64,000 bases of DNA from contig NZ_AP022582.1 in the NCBI RefSeq assembly GCF_010731595.1, forward strand, positions 620,001-684,000, in the 5' to 3' direction. Positions 17,851 to 29,915 of the stretch are shown piece by piece (within the stretch, counting starts at the first letter, position 1; the number at the start of each line of letters is the position of its first letter). Under the pieces are notes generated by a model. That model was given only the letters and a program-made list of their open reading frames with translations, searched no databases and was not told the origin of the DNA. Both the position numbers and the translations under genes were made by a program. The stretch is from Mycobacterium seoulense. GTDB lineage: Bacteria; Actinomycetota; Actinomycetes; Mycobacteriales; Mycobacteriaceae.

Positions 17851-19314
17851 GTGAACGAAGGTCTTCGGTTCGCGCTCATCATTCTGTTCTCCAGTGCGGT
17901 CGGTCTGGTCGCGGTGCTGGCGAACCGCCTGACCGAGCGGGTCAAAATTCCCGTGCCCCTGCTCGTGCTCGTCGGAACGGCGGCGGTGGTGCACTCCGTG
18001 CCCGCGGTGCAGCCACCGTCCGAGCGGATCGTGGAACAGGTCATCACCGTCGCGCTGGTGCTGGTGCTGTTCGACGGCGGCATGCACATCGGTCCTGCAC
18101 GCTTCCGCAGGGCGGTTGCTCCCATCCTGTCGGTCGGCGTCCTCGGCACCGCCCTCACCGCCGCCGGCGCCGCGCTGATGCTGCACTACGCGTGCGGAGT
18201 CAGCTGGTTCCCCGCGGTGCTCGTCGCGACCGCCATAGCTCCCACCGATCCGGCCGTCGTGTTCTCCGTACTGGGCAAGCGCGAGATCAGGGGGCGCAGC
18301 AGCACCATCCTGGAGGGCGAGTCCGGCGCCAACGATCCGGTGGGCATCTCGTTGATGACCAGCCTGATCGCCGCCGGTGGCCTCAGCGCAGCCGGATTCG
18401 CCAGCGTCGGAACTCAATTCGTTTTCCAGATGGCGATCGGCCTGGCCGTCGGGGTGATCGGCGGTCGCGCCCTGCTCGTCTTCATGCGCCGCGTGGCGCT
18501 GCCGAGCGAAGGCCTCTACCCGCTACGGACGCTGGCATCGAGCCTGATGCTCTACGGCATCGCCACGCTTGCGCACGGGTCGGGATTTCTGGCGGTGTTC
18601 GTCGCCGGCATCGTGATCGGAGACGCTCGCGCGCCCTACAAACCGGAGATCAAGCGATTCCACGCCGCCCTGGCCGGCCTGGCCGAAATCGTCGCCTTTG
18701 CCGTGCTGGGCCTGACCGTCGACCTCAACGTGCTCACCCACCCCGACGTGTGGATTCCCGGGCTCGCTCTCGGAGTGGCCCTGACGGCGCTGATTCGCCC
18801 GCTGGCGGTGGGCGCCTGCCTGGTCGGCGTGCACCTCAAGCGGAACGAACGCGTCTTCATAATGTTCGCCGGCCTCAAAGGGGCGGTGCCCATCCTGCTC
18901 GGCGAGTTGCTGCGCGCCGCGCACGTCCCCAACGCCGAACGCCTGTACGGCATCGTGGTCGTCGTCGTGATCTTCTCGGTGCTGGTGCAGGGCAGCTCGG
19001 TGCCGGGCGTCGCAAAACTGTTGCACCTGCCCATGCGCATGGTGGAGACCCAGCCATGGGAGATCGGTGTGCGGCTCGCCGACGAACCGGAGGGGGTTCA
19101 CCGCGTCAGCGTCGCCCGCGGCTCGGCCGCCGAGGGGTGCACGGTGGAGGGGCTCAGTGATCGTGTCGGCGACATCTGGGTGAGCATCGTGGTCCGCACC
19201 ACCGGCCTGGTGCCGGTGCGGGGCGACACCGAACTTCAGGCCGGCGACGAGGTCGTCGTGCTGGCGGATCCCGAGCTGCACGACACCCTGGTCGAGCTTT
19301 TCGGGCCCCCGTAG
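17851..19314 (+). CDS. Cation/proton antiporter with TrkA-C domain
   Basis: A 487-residue antiporter of the CPA1/NhaP2-CvrA type. It has about 12 membrane segments across residues 5-395. The ion-site motif AIAPTDPAVVFSVLGK and EGESGANDPVGI (conserved ND) are typical of these antiporters. A cytosolic TrkA-C domain spans about 410-485 (VEGLSDRVGDIWVSIVVRT). Such proteins exchange K+ or Na+ for H+. It starts with GTG at 17851. M. tuberculosis has ABC-transporter and ars genes at this spot, so this gene is a lineage difference. Confidence 0.86.
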   Translation: MNEGLRFALIILFSSAVGLVAVLANRLTERVKIPVPLLVLVGTAAVVHSVPAVQPPSERIVEQVITVALVLVLFDGGMHIGPARFRRAVAPILSVGVLGTALTAAGAALMLHYACGVSWFPAVLVATAIAPTDPAVVFSVLGKREIRGRSSTILEGESGANDPVGISLMTSLIAAGGLSAAGFASVGTQFVFQMAIGLAVGVIGGRALLVFMRRVALPSEGLYPLRTLASSLMLYGIATLAHGSGFLAVFVAGIVIGDARAPYKPEIKRFHAALAGLAEIVAFAVLGLTVDLNVLTHPDVWIPGLALGVALTALIRPLAVGACLVGVHLKRNERVFIMFAGLKGAVPILLGELLRAAHVPNAERLYGIVVVVVIFSVLVQGSSVPGVAKLLHLPMRMVETQPWEIGVRLADEPEGVHRVSVARGSAAEGCTVEGLSDRVGDIWVSIVVRTTGLVPVRGDTELQAGDEVVVLADPELHDTLVELFGPP

Positions 19315-19356
19315 GCCGGCGACCTCCGGCTCCCTGCTGTTGCGGCGCTCGCTGCG

Positions 19357-19362
19357 TAGACT
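19357..19362 (+). promoter_or_regulatory. -10 element of dxs1, possible leaderless start
   Basis: TAGACT ends six bases before the dxs1 ATG. No Shine-Dalgarno lies between them, so transcription starting about seven bases after the hexamer would begin at the start codon itself. Confidence 0.5.
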
Positions 19363-19368
19363 GTCGGG

Positions 19369-21282
19369 ATGCTGGAACAGATCCGCGGGCCCGCTGATCT
19401 GCAACACCTGTCGGGGCAGCAGCTGCGTGAACTCGCCGCCGAGATTCGCGAGTTCCTGATCCACAAGGTCGCTGCCACCGGTGGACACCTCGGGCCCAAC
19501 CTCGGGGTGGTCGAACTGACGCTGGCGCTGCATCGGGTGTTCGACTCGCCGCACGACCCGATCATCTTCGACACCGGTCATCAGGCGTACGTCCACAAGA
19601 TGCTGACCGGGCGCGCGCAGGATTTCGAGAGCCTGCGCAAGAAGGGCGGGCTGTCCGGCTATCCGTCGCGGGCGGAGAGCGAACACGACTGGGTGGAGTC
19701 CAGCCACGCCAGCGCGGCGCTGTCCTACGCCGACGGTCTGGCCAAGGCGTTCGAGCTGACCGGTCACCGCAATCGGCACGTGGTCGCCGTGGTCGGGGAC
19801 GGCGCGCTCACCGGCGGGATGTGCTGGGAGGCGCTGAACAACATCGCCGCCTCCAACCGGCCGGTGATCATCGTGGTCAACGACAACGGCCGCAGCTACG
19901 CGCCGACGATCGGCGGCGTCGCCGACCATCTGGCCACCCTGCGGCTGCAGCCGGCCTACGAGCACGCCCTGGAGAAGGGCCGCGACGCCGTGCGCTCGCT
20001 GCCGCTCCTCGGCGAGCTCGCCTACCGGTTCATGCACAGCGTCAAGGCCGGCATCAAGGACTCCCTGTCCCCGCAGCTGCTGTTCACCGATCTCGGGCTG
20101 AAGTACGTGGGTCCGGTCGACGGCCACGACGAACGCGCGGTGGAGATGGCGCTGCGGCACGCGCGGGGTTTCGGCCGGCCGGTGATCGTGCACGTCGTCA
20201 CCCGCAAGGGCATGGGTTTCGGCCCGGCGGAGGACGACGAGGCCGAGCAGATGCATTCGTGCGGCGTCATCGACCCGGTCACCGGGCAGGCCACCAAGGT
20301 GGCCGGCCCCGGTTGGACCGCCACGTTCTCCGATGCGCTCATCGGCTACGCCAGGAAACGCCGCGACATCGTGGCCATCACCGCGGCGATGCCCGGCCCG
20401 ACCGGGCTGAGCGCGTTCGGCCAGCAGTTCCCGGACCGCCTGTTCGACGTCGGCATCGCCGAACAGCACGCGCTGACGTCGGCGGCGGGCCTGGCGATGG
20501 GCGGCATGCACCCGGTGGTGGCCATCTACTCGACCTTCCTCAACCGGGCCTTCGACCAGATCATGATGGACGTGGCACTGCACAAGCTGCCCGTCACCAT
20601 GGTGCTCGACCGGGCCGGAGTGACCGGCTCGGACGGCGCGAGCCACAACGGCATGTGGGACATGTCGATGCTGGGCATTGTGCCCGGCATGCGGGTGGCC
20701 GCGCCCCGCGACGCCACCCGGTTGCGCGAGGAACTCGGTGAGGCGCTGGACGTCAACGATGGTCCGACCGCGCTGCGGTTCCCCAAAGGTGATGTCGGCG
20801 AAGACATTCCGGCCCTGGAGCGGCGCTCTGGTGTCGACGTGCTCGCCGTTCCGGCCGCCGGGCTGAACCACGACGTGCTGCTGGTGGGTGTCGGCGCGTT
20901 CGTTCCGATGGCGCTGGAGGTCGCCAAGCGGCTGCACAACCAGGGGATCGGTGTGACGGTGATCGACCCCCGTTGGGTGCTGCCGGTGTCCGAGGGGGTC
21001 ATCGAGCTCGCCGCGCAGCACAAACTGGTCGTCACGTGCGAGGACAACGGGGTCAGCGGTGGCGTCGGGTCGGCGGTGTCCGCGGCCCTGCGCGCCGCGG
21101 AGATCGACGTGCCGTGCCGAGACGTGGGCCTGCCGCAGCGGTTCTACGAACACGCCTCGCGGGGTGAGCTGCTGGCCGACCTGGGGCTGACGGATCAGGA
21201 CGTGGCCCGCCGCGTCACCGGCTGGGTCGCGGCGCTGGGCAGCGCCGTCACCGAAGCGGAGATCCGCGAGCACCTCGACTAG
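19369..21282 (+). CDS. dxs1: 1-deoxy-D-xylulose-5-phosphate synthase
   Basis: Thiamine-diphosphate enzyme joining pyruvate and glyceraldehyde-3-phosphate to start the MEP isoprenoid pathway, which feeds decaprenyl phosphate and menaquinone. It has 637 residues, the full family length. The ThDP motif [16 protein letters not shown], the transketolase signature MIDSP-like loop, the catalytic [12 protein letters not shown] and the central pyrimidine domain [18 protein letters not shown] are present. It ends convergently on the RNase D gene with a four-base overlap. Confidence 0.97.
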   Translation: MLEQIRGPADLQHLSGQQLRELAAEIREFLIHKVAATGGHLGPNLGVVELTLALHRVFDSPHDPIIFDTGHQAYVHKMLTGRAQDFESLRKKGGLSGYPSRAESEHDWVESSHASAALSYADGLAKAFELTGHRNRHVVAVVGDGALTGGMCWEALNNIAASNRPVIIVVNDNGRSYAPTIGGVADHLATLRLQPAYEHALEKGRDAVRSLPLLGELAYRFMHSVKAGIKDSLSPQLLFTDLGLKYVGPVDGHDERAVEMALRHARGFGRPVIVHVVTRKGMGFGPAEDDEAEQMHSCGVIDPVTGQATKVAGPGWTATFSDALIGYARKRRDIVAITAAMPGPTGLSAFGQQFPDRLFDVGIAEQHALTSAAGLAMGGMHPVVAIYSTFLNRAFDQIMMDVALHKLPVTMVLDRAGVTGSDGASHNGMWDMSMLGIVPGMRVAAPRDATRLREELGEALDVNDGPTALRFPKGDVGEDIPALERRSGVDVLAVPAAGLNHDVLLVGVGAFVPMALEVAKRLHNQGIGVTVIDPRWVLPVSEGVIELAAQHKLVVTCEDNGVSGGVGSAVSAALRAAEIDVPCRDVGLPQRFYEHASRGELLADLGLTDQDVARRVTGWVAALGSAVTEAEIREHLD

Positions 21283-22586
21283 TCGGCGCCGCCGTCGTCG
21301 GGCGGTTGTAACGCGCGGGCCAGCGGGGGATCCACCAATTCCCGCTGCCACGGCCGCGCCTGCCCGGCGCGCAGGAACTCTTCGACCGCCTCGAGGGGGT
21401 CGGGCGCGGGCTCCCAGTCCCAGCACAGCCGCCGCACCAGGTCGGGTGAGACCAGGTTCTCGGTGGGGACGTTGACCCGCTCCGACACCTGCGACAGGGC
21501 CGCGCGCGCCGCCTCCAGCCGTGCGGCGGCCTCCGGTTTACGCCGGCTCCACCGCGCCGCCGGCGGCGGTCCGTTCGGCTGTTCGGCGTCCGCGGGCGGA
21601 TTCTTGGTCTGCCGTGCCGCTTCGAGTGCTGCCAGCCACGTGGCGGCGCTGCGACGTTGGTTGCGCCCCCCGAACACCGGTAACGCGGTGAGGTCCTCGA
21701 TGGTCTTCGGGTCGGCGATGGCGGCCTCGATGATGGCCGAGTCCGGCAGGATGCGCCGCGGCGCGATGTCGCGCCGCTGGGCGATCCGGTCGCGGGTCAG
21801 CCACAGCTCGCGGACCGCGGCCAGGCCGCGCCGGTCGCGGACCCGATGGATCCCCGACGTGCGCCGCCACCGGTCCCGCGGCGCCGCCGCGCCGGGCTCC
21901 CGGGAACCCACGCCCAGCAGGTAGTCGAATTCCTCTGCCGCCCAACCGCTCTTGCCCTGCTGGCCCAGGACCTCGGCGATCGCCCCGCGCAGATCGATCA
22001 GCAGCTCCACGTCCAGGGCCGCGTAATTGAGCCAGTCCTCGGGCAGGGGGCGTTTGGACCAATCCGCCGCCCCGTGACCCTTGGCCAATCCGGCACCCAG
22101 CAGCCGCTCCACCATGGTCGCCAGGTTCACCCGCTCGAACCCGGCCAGCCGCCCGGCGAGCTCGGTGTCGTAGAGCGCCGGTGGCCGCAAGCCGACCTCC
22201 GCCAGGCAGGGCAGGTCCTGGTCGGCCGAATGCAGGATCCATTCGTCCTCGCTCAGCACCTCGGCGACGGGCCGCAGCGCCTCCAGCGGATCGGCGCCGT
22301 GGCTGACCGGGTCGATGAGCACGGTCCCGGCGCCGGCCCGCCGGATCTGAATCAGGTAGGCGCGGTTGGAGTACCGGAAACCCGACGCCCGCTCGGCGTC
22401 CACCGCGAACGGCCCGCTCCCACGGTCCAGGAGCTCCGCCGCCGCCTCGATCTGGCGGACGGTCACCGACAGGTCCGGAATCCCTTCGGCGGGACGCAGC
22501 AGCGGCGTGGGTTGGGGCTCGGCGCTGTCGGGCTCGGTGCTGCCGGGCCCGGTGCTGCCGGGCCCGTCGGCCTCCGGTTCGCACAT
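21279..22586 (-). CDS. RNase D-like 3'-5' exonuclease with HRDC domain
   Basis: A 435-residue protein matching Rv2681. The DEDDy nuclease domain (about 40-215) shows DAERASGF (D-x-E), [10 protein letters not shown] (D) and [12 protein letters not shown] (Y and D). An HRDC domain follows (about 230-310), with a second HRDC-like region at the C-terminus. Such enzymes trim tRNA and other RNA 3' ends. The first 25 residues are a Pro/Gly/Ser/Thr repeat. The ATG lies one base after the DUF3000 stop, so the two are coupled. Confidence 0.9.
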   Translation of the reverse strand: MCEPEADGPGSTGPGSTEPDSAEPQPTPLLRPAEGIPDLSVTVRQIEAAAELLDRGSGPFAVDAERASGFRYSNRAYLIQIRRAGAGTVLIDPVSHGADPLEALRPVAEVLSEDEWILHSADQDLPCLAEVGLRPPALYDTELAGRLAGFERVNLATMVERLLGAGLAKGHGAADWSKRPLPEDWLNYAALDVELLIDLRGAIAEVLGQQGKSGWAAEEFDYLLGVGSREPGAAAPRDRWRRTSGIHRVRDRRGLAAVRELWLTRDRIAQRRDIAPRRILPDSAIIEAAIADPKTIEDLTALPVFGGRNQRRSAATWLAALEAARQTKNPPADAEQPNGPPPAARWSRRKPEAAARLEAARAALSQVSERVNVPTENLVSPDLVRRLCWDWEPAPDPLEAVEEFLRAGQARPWQRELVDPPLARALQPPDDGGAD

Positions 22587-22587
22587 G

Positions 22588-23223
22588 TCAGGCGCGGGAC
22601 CTCGAGCTCAGGTCGGTGACGCCCGTCGGCGGCAGGCCCGCCGCGTGTTCCAGCACCTCGCAGAAGGCCTCGACATGGACGCCGACCTGGGGCGTGGTCG
22701 CCGTCCACGAGGCCCGCAGCTCCAACTGGTGGGCGCGCGGCGGCCCGGAGATGTCGCCGTAGCGCACCGACGTGGTGGCGGTGACGGTGCCGCCCAGGGC
22801 GGTGACCTGCTCCATCCGGGATTCCAGCGCGTCGACCAGCCAGCTCCACGCCACCTCCGGCAGCAGGGGGTCGACGGCCTCGCTGGGGTCCAGATCGGCC
22901 TGGATGTAGGCGACCAGGCGGATGGTGCCGTCCCAGGCGTCGGCGCCTTCCGGGTCGTACAGCAGGATCAGGCGGCCGAAGGCGTCGCCCTCGGATCGTT
23001 CGGGGACGATTTCGCGGTCGGGATGTTTGACCTCGGCCCCCAGCGCGTAGCTGAAGGGCGCCAGGCGTTGCGGGGGGCGGATGGGGCCCAGCTCGATCTC
23101 CGGCCGCACGGTGACGCCGTTCATCGCCGCGACCGCCTCGCGGAAGGGCTCCGGTTCAGCTGAGGTCACTTGGCGCCGCTCCTGTTCATCCCGGCCACTT
23201 TGCGGCGGCGCGGCGTACGTCAT
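22588..23223 (-). CDS. DUF3000 protein
   Basis: A 211-residue protein matching Rv2680. Conserved segments include GVTVRPEIELGPIRPPQRLA and LPEVAWSWLVDALE. No catalytic motif or membrane segment is visible. The ATG at 23223 has GAGGAG eight bases upstream; a longer open frame to 23331 is not supported. It is co-translated with RNase D, an arrangement conserved across actinobacteria that suggests an RNA-related role. Confidence 0.86.
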   Translation of the reverse strand: MTYAAPPQSGRDEQERRQVTSAEPEPFREAVAAMNGVTVRPEIELGPIRPPQRLAPFSYALGAEVKHPDREIVPERSEGDAFGRLILLYDPEGADAWDGTIRLVAYIQADLDPSEAVDPLLPEVAWSWLVDALESRMEQVTALGGTVTATTSVRYGDISGPPRAHQLELRASWTATTPQVGVHVEAFCEVLEHAAGLPPTGVTDLSSRSRA

Positions 23224-23399
23224 CAGGGCCGCTCCTCGGCGTCGTAGCCATCCCCGGCAAGCGGGGCGTGCCCCCACTGCATCGTCGCGGTGCGGGTCAC
23301 AGGGTCCGACGGTAGACCCATCGGCCGACACGCGGAATCAGGCGCGCCGACCGCTATCAAGCCGTTACCAGACCGCATAGGACAGCGTATCGCGCCTGC

Positions 23400-24221
23400 T
23401 CAGGGGGTCGATCCGCCGGCGAACCGGGCCGGCCGCTTCTCGCGATGCGCGGCGAGCCCTTCCCGCACGTCGGGGCCGCTGAAGCTGAGGAATTCCAGGC
23501 CGAGCGACGTCTCGAAGGTGGGCGCGAACATGCGGTACCAGGAGTTGAGGCTGTGCTTGGTCCAGCGGATGGCGTTCTGCGCGCCGAGCGCCAGATCCTC
23601 GGCGATCCGCGTCGCCGTGGACAGCACGTCGTCGTCGTCGACGCAGGTCGACACCAGGCCGATGCGCTCGGCTTCCTCGCCCAGCAGCGTCTCGCAGGTG
23701 AGCAGGTAGTACTTGGCCTTGGCCATGCCGACCAGCAGCGGCCAGCAGATGGCGGCGTGGTCGCCGGCGGCCACGCCCAGCTTGGTGTGCCCGTCGATGA
23801 GTTTCGCGGTGCGCCCCGCCACGGAGATGTCGGCGAGCAGGGCCACCACCAGCCCGGCCCCGACGGCGGGGCCCCGGATCGCCGAGACGACGGGCTTGTC
23901 GAAGTTGACCAGGTTGAGCACCAGGTCGCGGGCCTCCCGCATGATGCGCATCCGGCCCTCGTAGTCGCCGATGGTCTCGGCGATCAGGTCGAAGCTGCCG
24001 CCGGAGGAGAACGCCTTGCCCTCACCGCGGACCAGCACCACGCGCACGTCGGGGTCGCGGGCGATCGCCGGCCAGATGTCGGCGAGGTCGCGGTGCATCT
24101 GCGGGCCGACCGAGTTGAGGCCGGGGGCGTCGAGAACCAGCGTCAGGATGCCGTTGTCGCCCACTTCGCAGCGCAGGCTGGGGAACTGGTCGTAGCTGAC
24201 CGGTGGGTGGCTGACTGGCAC
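23400..24221 (-). CDS. echA15: Enoyl-CoA hydratase EchA15
   Basis: Crotonase-fold protein of 273 residues matching Rv2679. The oxyanion-hole segments are [17 protein letters not shown] and [19 protein letters not shown]. The usual Glu pair is partly replaced ([19 protein letters not shown]), so hydratase versus isomerase or other crotonase activity is open. The GTG at 24221 is preceded by a TAGTAT hexamer eight bases away; an ATG at 24260 would lie upstream of that element. It is divergent from hemE. Confidence 0.88.
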   Translation of the reverse strand: MPVSHPPVSYDQFPSLRCEVGDNGILTLVLDAPGLNSVGPQMHRDLADIWPAIARDPDVRVVLVRGEGKAFSSGGSFDLIAETIGDYEGRMRIMREARDLVLNLVNFDKPVVSAIRGPAVGAGLVVALLADISVAGRTAKLIDGHTKLGVAAGDHAAICWPLLVGMAKAKYYLLTCETLLGEEAERIGLVSTCVDDDDVLSTATRIAEDLALGAQNAIRWTKHSLNSWYRMFAPTFETSLGLEFLSFSGPDVREGLAAHREKRPARFAGGSTP

Positions 24222-24229
24222 GGTCGTCG

Positions 24230-24235
24230 ATACTA
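24230..24235 (-). promoter_or_regulatory. -10 element of echA15, possible leaderless start
   Basis: TAGTAT on the minus strand ends eight bases before the GTG at 24221, within the 47-base gap to hemE. There is no Shine-Dalgarno between. It fits a leaderless transcript and helps fix the start codon. Confidence 0.5.
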
Positions 24236-24268
24236 CGCAGCGGGGCCGTCGTGGCAGCATTGAGGACA

Positions 24269-25314
24269 ATGAGTACTCGCCGCGACCTCCCCGAGTCGCC
24301 GTATCTGGCCGCCGTCACCGGTGGGAAGCCCGGCCGGATCCCGGTGTGGTTCATGCGGCAGGCGGGCCGTTCGCTGCCCGAATACCGGGCGCTGCGGGCC
24401 CAGACAGACATGCTGTCGGCCTGCTTCGACGCCGAGCTGGTCTGCGAGATCACCCTGCAGCCGGTGCGCCGGCACGACGTCGACGCGGCGATCTTGTTCT
24501 CCGACATCGTGGTGCCGCTGCTGGGCGCCGGCGTCGACCTGGACATCGTCGCGGGCGTCGGGCCGGTGATCGCGTCGCCCGTGCGCACTGCCGCCGACGT
24601 CGACGCGATGAAACCGCTTGACCGGCAACGGATTCAGCCGGTATCCGACGCGGTGACGCTGCTGGTGGCCGCGCTCGGTGACGTCCCGCTGATCGGGTTC
24701 GCGGGCGCGCCGTTCACGCTGGCGTCGTATCTCATCGAGGGCGGCCCGAGCCGCCACCACGCCCGCACCAAGGCGATGATGCTCGCCGAACCGGACAGCT
24801 GGCACGCGCTGCTGGAGAAGCTGACCGACATCACGGTGGGCTTTTTGCGGGCGCAGCTGGAGGCGGGGGTGGACGCCATTCAGGTGTTCGATTCGTGGGC
24901 GGGCGCGCTGTCGCTCGCCGACTACCGCACCTACGTGCAACCGCACAGCGCCAGGGTGTTCGGCGCGCTGGCCGAGCACGGCGTGCCGATGACGCACTTC
25001 GGGGTCGGCACCGCCGAACTGCTGGGCGCCATGTCGGCCGTCGGCGCGACGGTGGTGGGCGTGGACTGGCGAACGTCGCTCACCGACGCGGCCGCCCGGG
25101 TCGCGGCGGGCACGGCGCTGCAGGGCAACCTCGATCCGGTGGTGGTGCTGGCCGGCTGGCCGGTGGTGGAGCGCGCGGCGCGGGCCGTGGTCGAGGACGG
25201 CCGCCGCGCCGTCGACGCGGGCGCGGCCGGTCACGTCTTCAACCTCGGCCACGGCGTGCTGCCGGAGACCGACCCCGGTGTGCTGACCGATCTGGTGTCA
25301 CTGGTCCACTCCCT

Positions 25315-25318
<4 letters not shown>
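24269..25318 (+). CDS. hemE: Uroporphyrinogen III decarboxylase
   Basis: Removes the four acetate carboxyls of uroporphyrinogen III to give coproporphyrinogen III, 349 residues. The signature [17 protein letters not shown] near residue 21 and the second motif [19 protein letters not shown] are intact. The catalytic Asp lies in [18 protein letters not shown] site lies before the ATG. Its stop overlaps the hemY start (ATGA), so the order hemE-hemY-hemQ runs as one operon with overlaps. Confidence 0.97.
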
Positions 25319-28117
<2,799 letters not shown>

Positions 28118-28178
28118 GTCGGCGCATCATCCAACCCGGTGACGGGTGGGGCTACTTGGGCGCAGAGGCGTGGCGGGA

Positions 28179-28589
28179 CTACGCCCCCGCCGGCACCAGG
28201 CGCAGCGAGATCGAGTTGATGCAGTAACGCTGATCGGTCGGGGTGGGGTAGCCCTCGCCGGTGAACACGTGGCCCAGGTGGCTGTGGCAGTTCGCGCACA
28301 GCACCTCGGTGCGCGTCGTGCCCATCGAGTGGTCGGGCCGCAGGATCACCGCGTCGGAGTTCGCCGGGTCGAAGAATGACGGCCATCCGCAGTGCGACTC
28401 GAACTTCTCCGTACTGCGGAACAGTTCGGCGCCGCAGGCCCGGCACTGGTAGACGCCTTCGGTTTTGGTGTCCGTGTATTCACCGGTGAAGGGCCGCTCG
28501 GTGCCGGCGCGGCGCAGCACCTCGAACTCCTGCGGGTTCAGCTTTCGGCGCCACTCGTCGTCGGACAGTTGCACCTTCGGACTCGTCAT
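28179..28589 (-). CDS. msrB: Peptide-methionine (R)-S-oxide reductase MsrB
   Basis: Reduces the R epimer of methionine sulfoxide in proteins, 136 residues, cytosolic. Two CxxC zinc pairs are present (CRACGAEL and CANCHSHLG). The conserved FESHCGWPSFFDP and HLGHVFTGEGYPTPTDQRYC carry the catalytic Cys in RYCINS. Its ATG overlaps the aftC stop by four bases, so the two genes are co-translated. Confidence 0.95.
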   Translation of the reverse strand: MTSPKVQLSDDEWRRKLNPQEFEVLRRAGTERPFTGEYTDTKTEGVYQCRACGAELFRSTEKFESHCGWPSFFDPANSDAVILRPDHSMGTTRTEVLCANCHSHLGHVFTGEGYPTPTDQRYCINSISLRLVPAGA

Positions 28590-29896
28590 GCATCCACGCT
28601 AGCGCGATCCGACTTAGGCGTCAGCCACGCAGGATCGATGCCGCCGTCGAGCCGGTCCTCGGCCTTGGCGTCCAGGTAGCGGAAGTAGAGCACGGTGAAC
28701 GCCACGATCAACAGCAGCGACCAGCCGTAGGTGATCTTCAGATAGTGCAGCGCGCGGCCGTATCTCATCCATCGGTAAATCAGCCAGTCGTCCAGCGTCA
28801 TGAAACCGTAGATGCCCAGCCACGCCGGCCAGTTGCGGATCAGCGAGTTGGGCAGCACGACCGTCATCAGGAACGGGAAGAGCATCATCGAGTAGTAGCC
28901 CTGGGCCAGCGACAGCACCAGCCACGACCACAGCAGCAGCACGCCCGACGAACCGGTGAACCAGAACAGCGGGTCGCGGGTGCGGTAATAGCGGTACAGC
29001 AGCCACATGGCGCCGATGGCCAGCAGCGTGAACAGGATTCGCAGGAAGACGATCAGCCAGGTGGGTAGGCCGAAGTAGACGCCGTTGCCCTCGATCGAGC
29101 TGTTGAAGTAGTCCCGCGTGCCCAGGATGTAGGGCACCGTCTTGGTGACGAAGTCCATGGGATCGCTGACCAGAGGCCACGCGGCCAGGTTGACGACGAC
29201 GGGCACCACCACGGCCGGGACCAGGGCGCGCCACTGGCGGTTCAGCAGGGGCAGCAGTAGCAGCGGCCCGAGGAGCGGTTTGAGGGTGAGCGTCAGGCCG
29301 ATCGCCAGCCCGGCCCACCACTGGCGGCTGGCCCGGCCATCCAGCAGCCAGCGCAGGTACAGCACCTCGGCCAGCAGCACGCAGCCGTTGATGTTGGTGA
29401 AGACCAGCGTGCTGGTCACGCTTTCCGTGCAGAACATCGCCAGCAGCAGGGCGGGCGCGGCCACCGACGAGAGCGTGAACTTGAACAACCGCAGCAGCAG
29501 GTACCAGGCGATCAGGATGGCGACGGTGTTGATCAGGATGAACAGATACCGCGACGGCGTAAAGGACAGGTAGCCGAACGGCGCCATCAGCAGTGTGCCG
29601 CCGGGCGGATACAGGTAGTGCGGGTCGACGTAGTCGAAGTGCTCGTTGTAGATGTCCCAGCCGTGCCGGAAGTTGAGGACCGCGCGGTACACCGGCTTGA
29701 AGTCGTCGGTGATGTTGCCGTTGAGGGTGAGGATGATGCTGCGGTGCAGGACCGAGAAGATGGCGATCGGCCACAGCGCCGACCGCAGTATCGTCGCGGT
29801 GCTCGGCGGGCCGTTGCGGGGGCGGAAGGCGGCCGGCACCCAGTCGCGCGGGCCGGTTCGGGTCGAGTCAGCTGCCGTCACCAGCGCACCGTACAC
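28586..29896 (-). CDS. aftC: Arabinofuranosyltransferase AftC
   Basis: GT-C fold (GT87) membrane enzyme that adds alpha-1,3 branching arabinofuranose to arabinogalactan and lipoarabinomannan using decaprenyl-phosphoarabinose. It has 436 residues and starts at GTG 29896 (MYGALVTAADSTRTGPRD). About ten membrane segments are visible. The periplasmic loop with acidic residues NGNITDDFKPVYRAVL and FDYVDPHYLYPPGGTLLMAP is conserved. It is upstream of and coupled to msrB. Confidence 0.93.
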   Translation of the reverse strand: MYGALVTAADSTRTGPRDWVPAAFRPRNGPPSTATILRSALWPIAIFSVLHRSIILTLNGNITDDFKPVYRAVLNFRHGWDIYNEHFDYVDPHYLYPPGGTLLMAPFGYLSFTPSRYLFILINTVAILIAWYLLLRLFKFTLSSVAAPALLLAMFCTESVTSTLVFTNINGCVLLAEVLYLRWLLDGRASRQWWAGLAIGLTLTLKPLLGPLLLLPLLNRQWRALVPAVVVPVVVNLAAWPLVSDPMDFVTKTVPYILGTRDYFNSSIEGNGVYFGLPTWLIVFLRILFTLLAIGAMWLLYRYYRTRDPLFWFTGSSGVLLLWSWLVLSLAQGYYSMMLFPFLMTVVLPNSLIRNWPAWLGIYGFMTLDDWLIYRWMRYGRALHYLKITYGWSLLLIVAFTVLYFRYLDAKAEDRLDGGIDPAWLTPKSDRASVDA

Positions 29897-29915
29897 CGGA
29901 CGCCCACCCCGAATG

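Noticed and set aside
18523..21426. 967-codon minus-strand open frame opposite the antiporter and dxs1
   Set aside because: A high-GC shadow frame rich in Arg, Gly and His, with no domain; both plus-strand genes are unambiguous.
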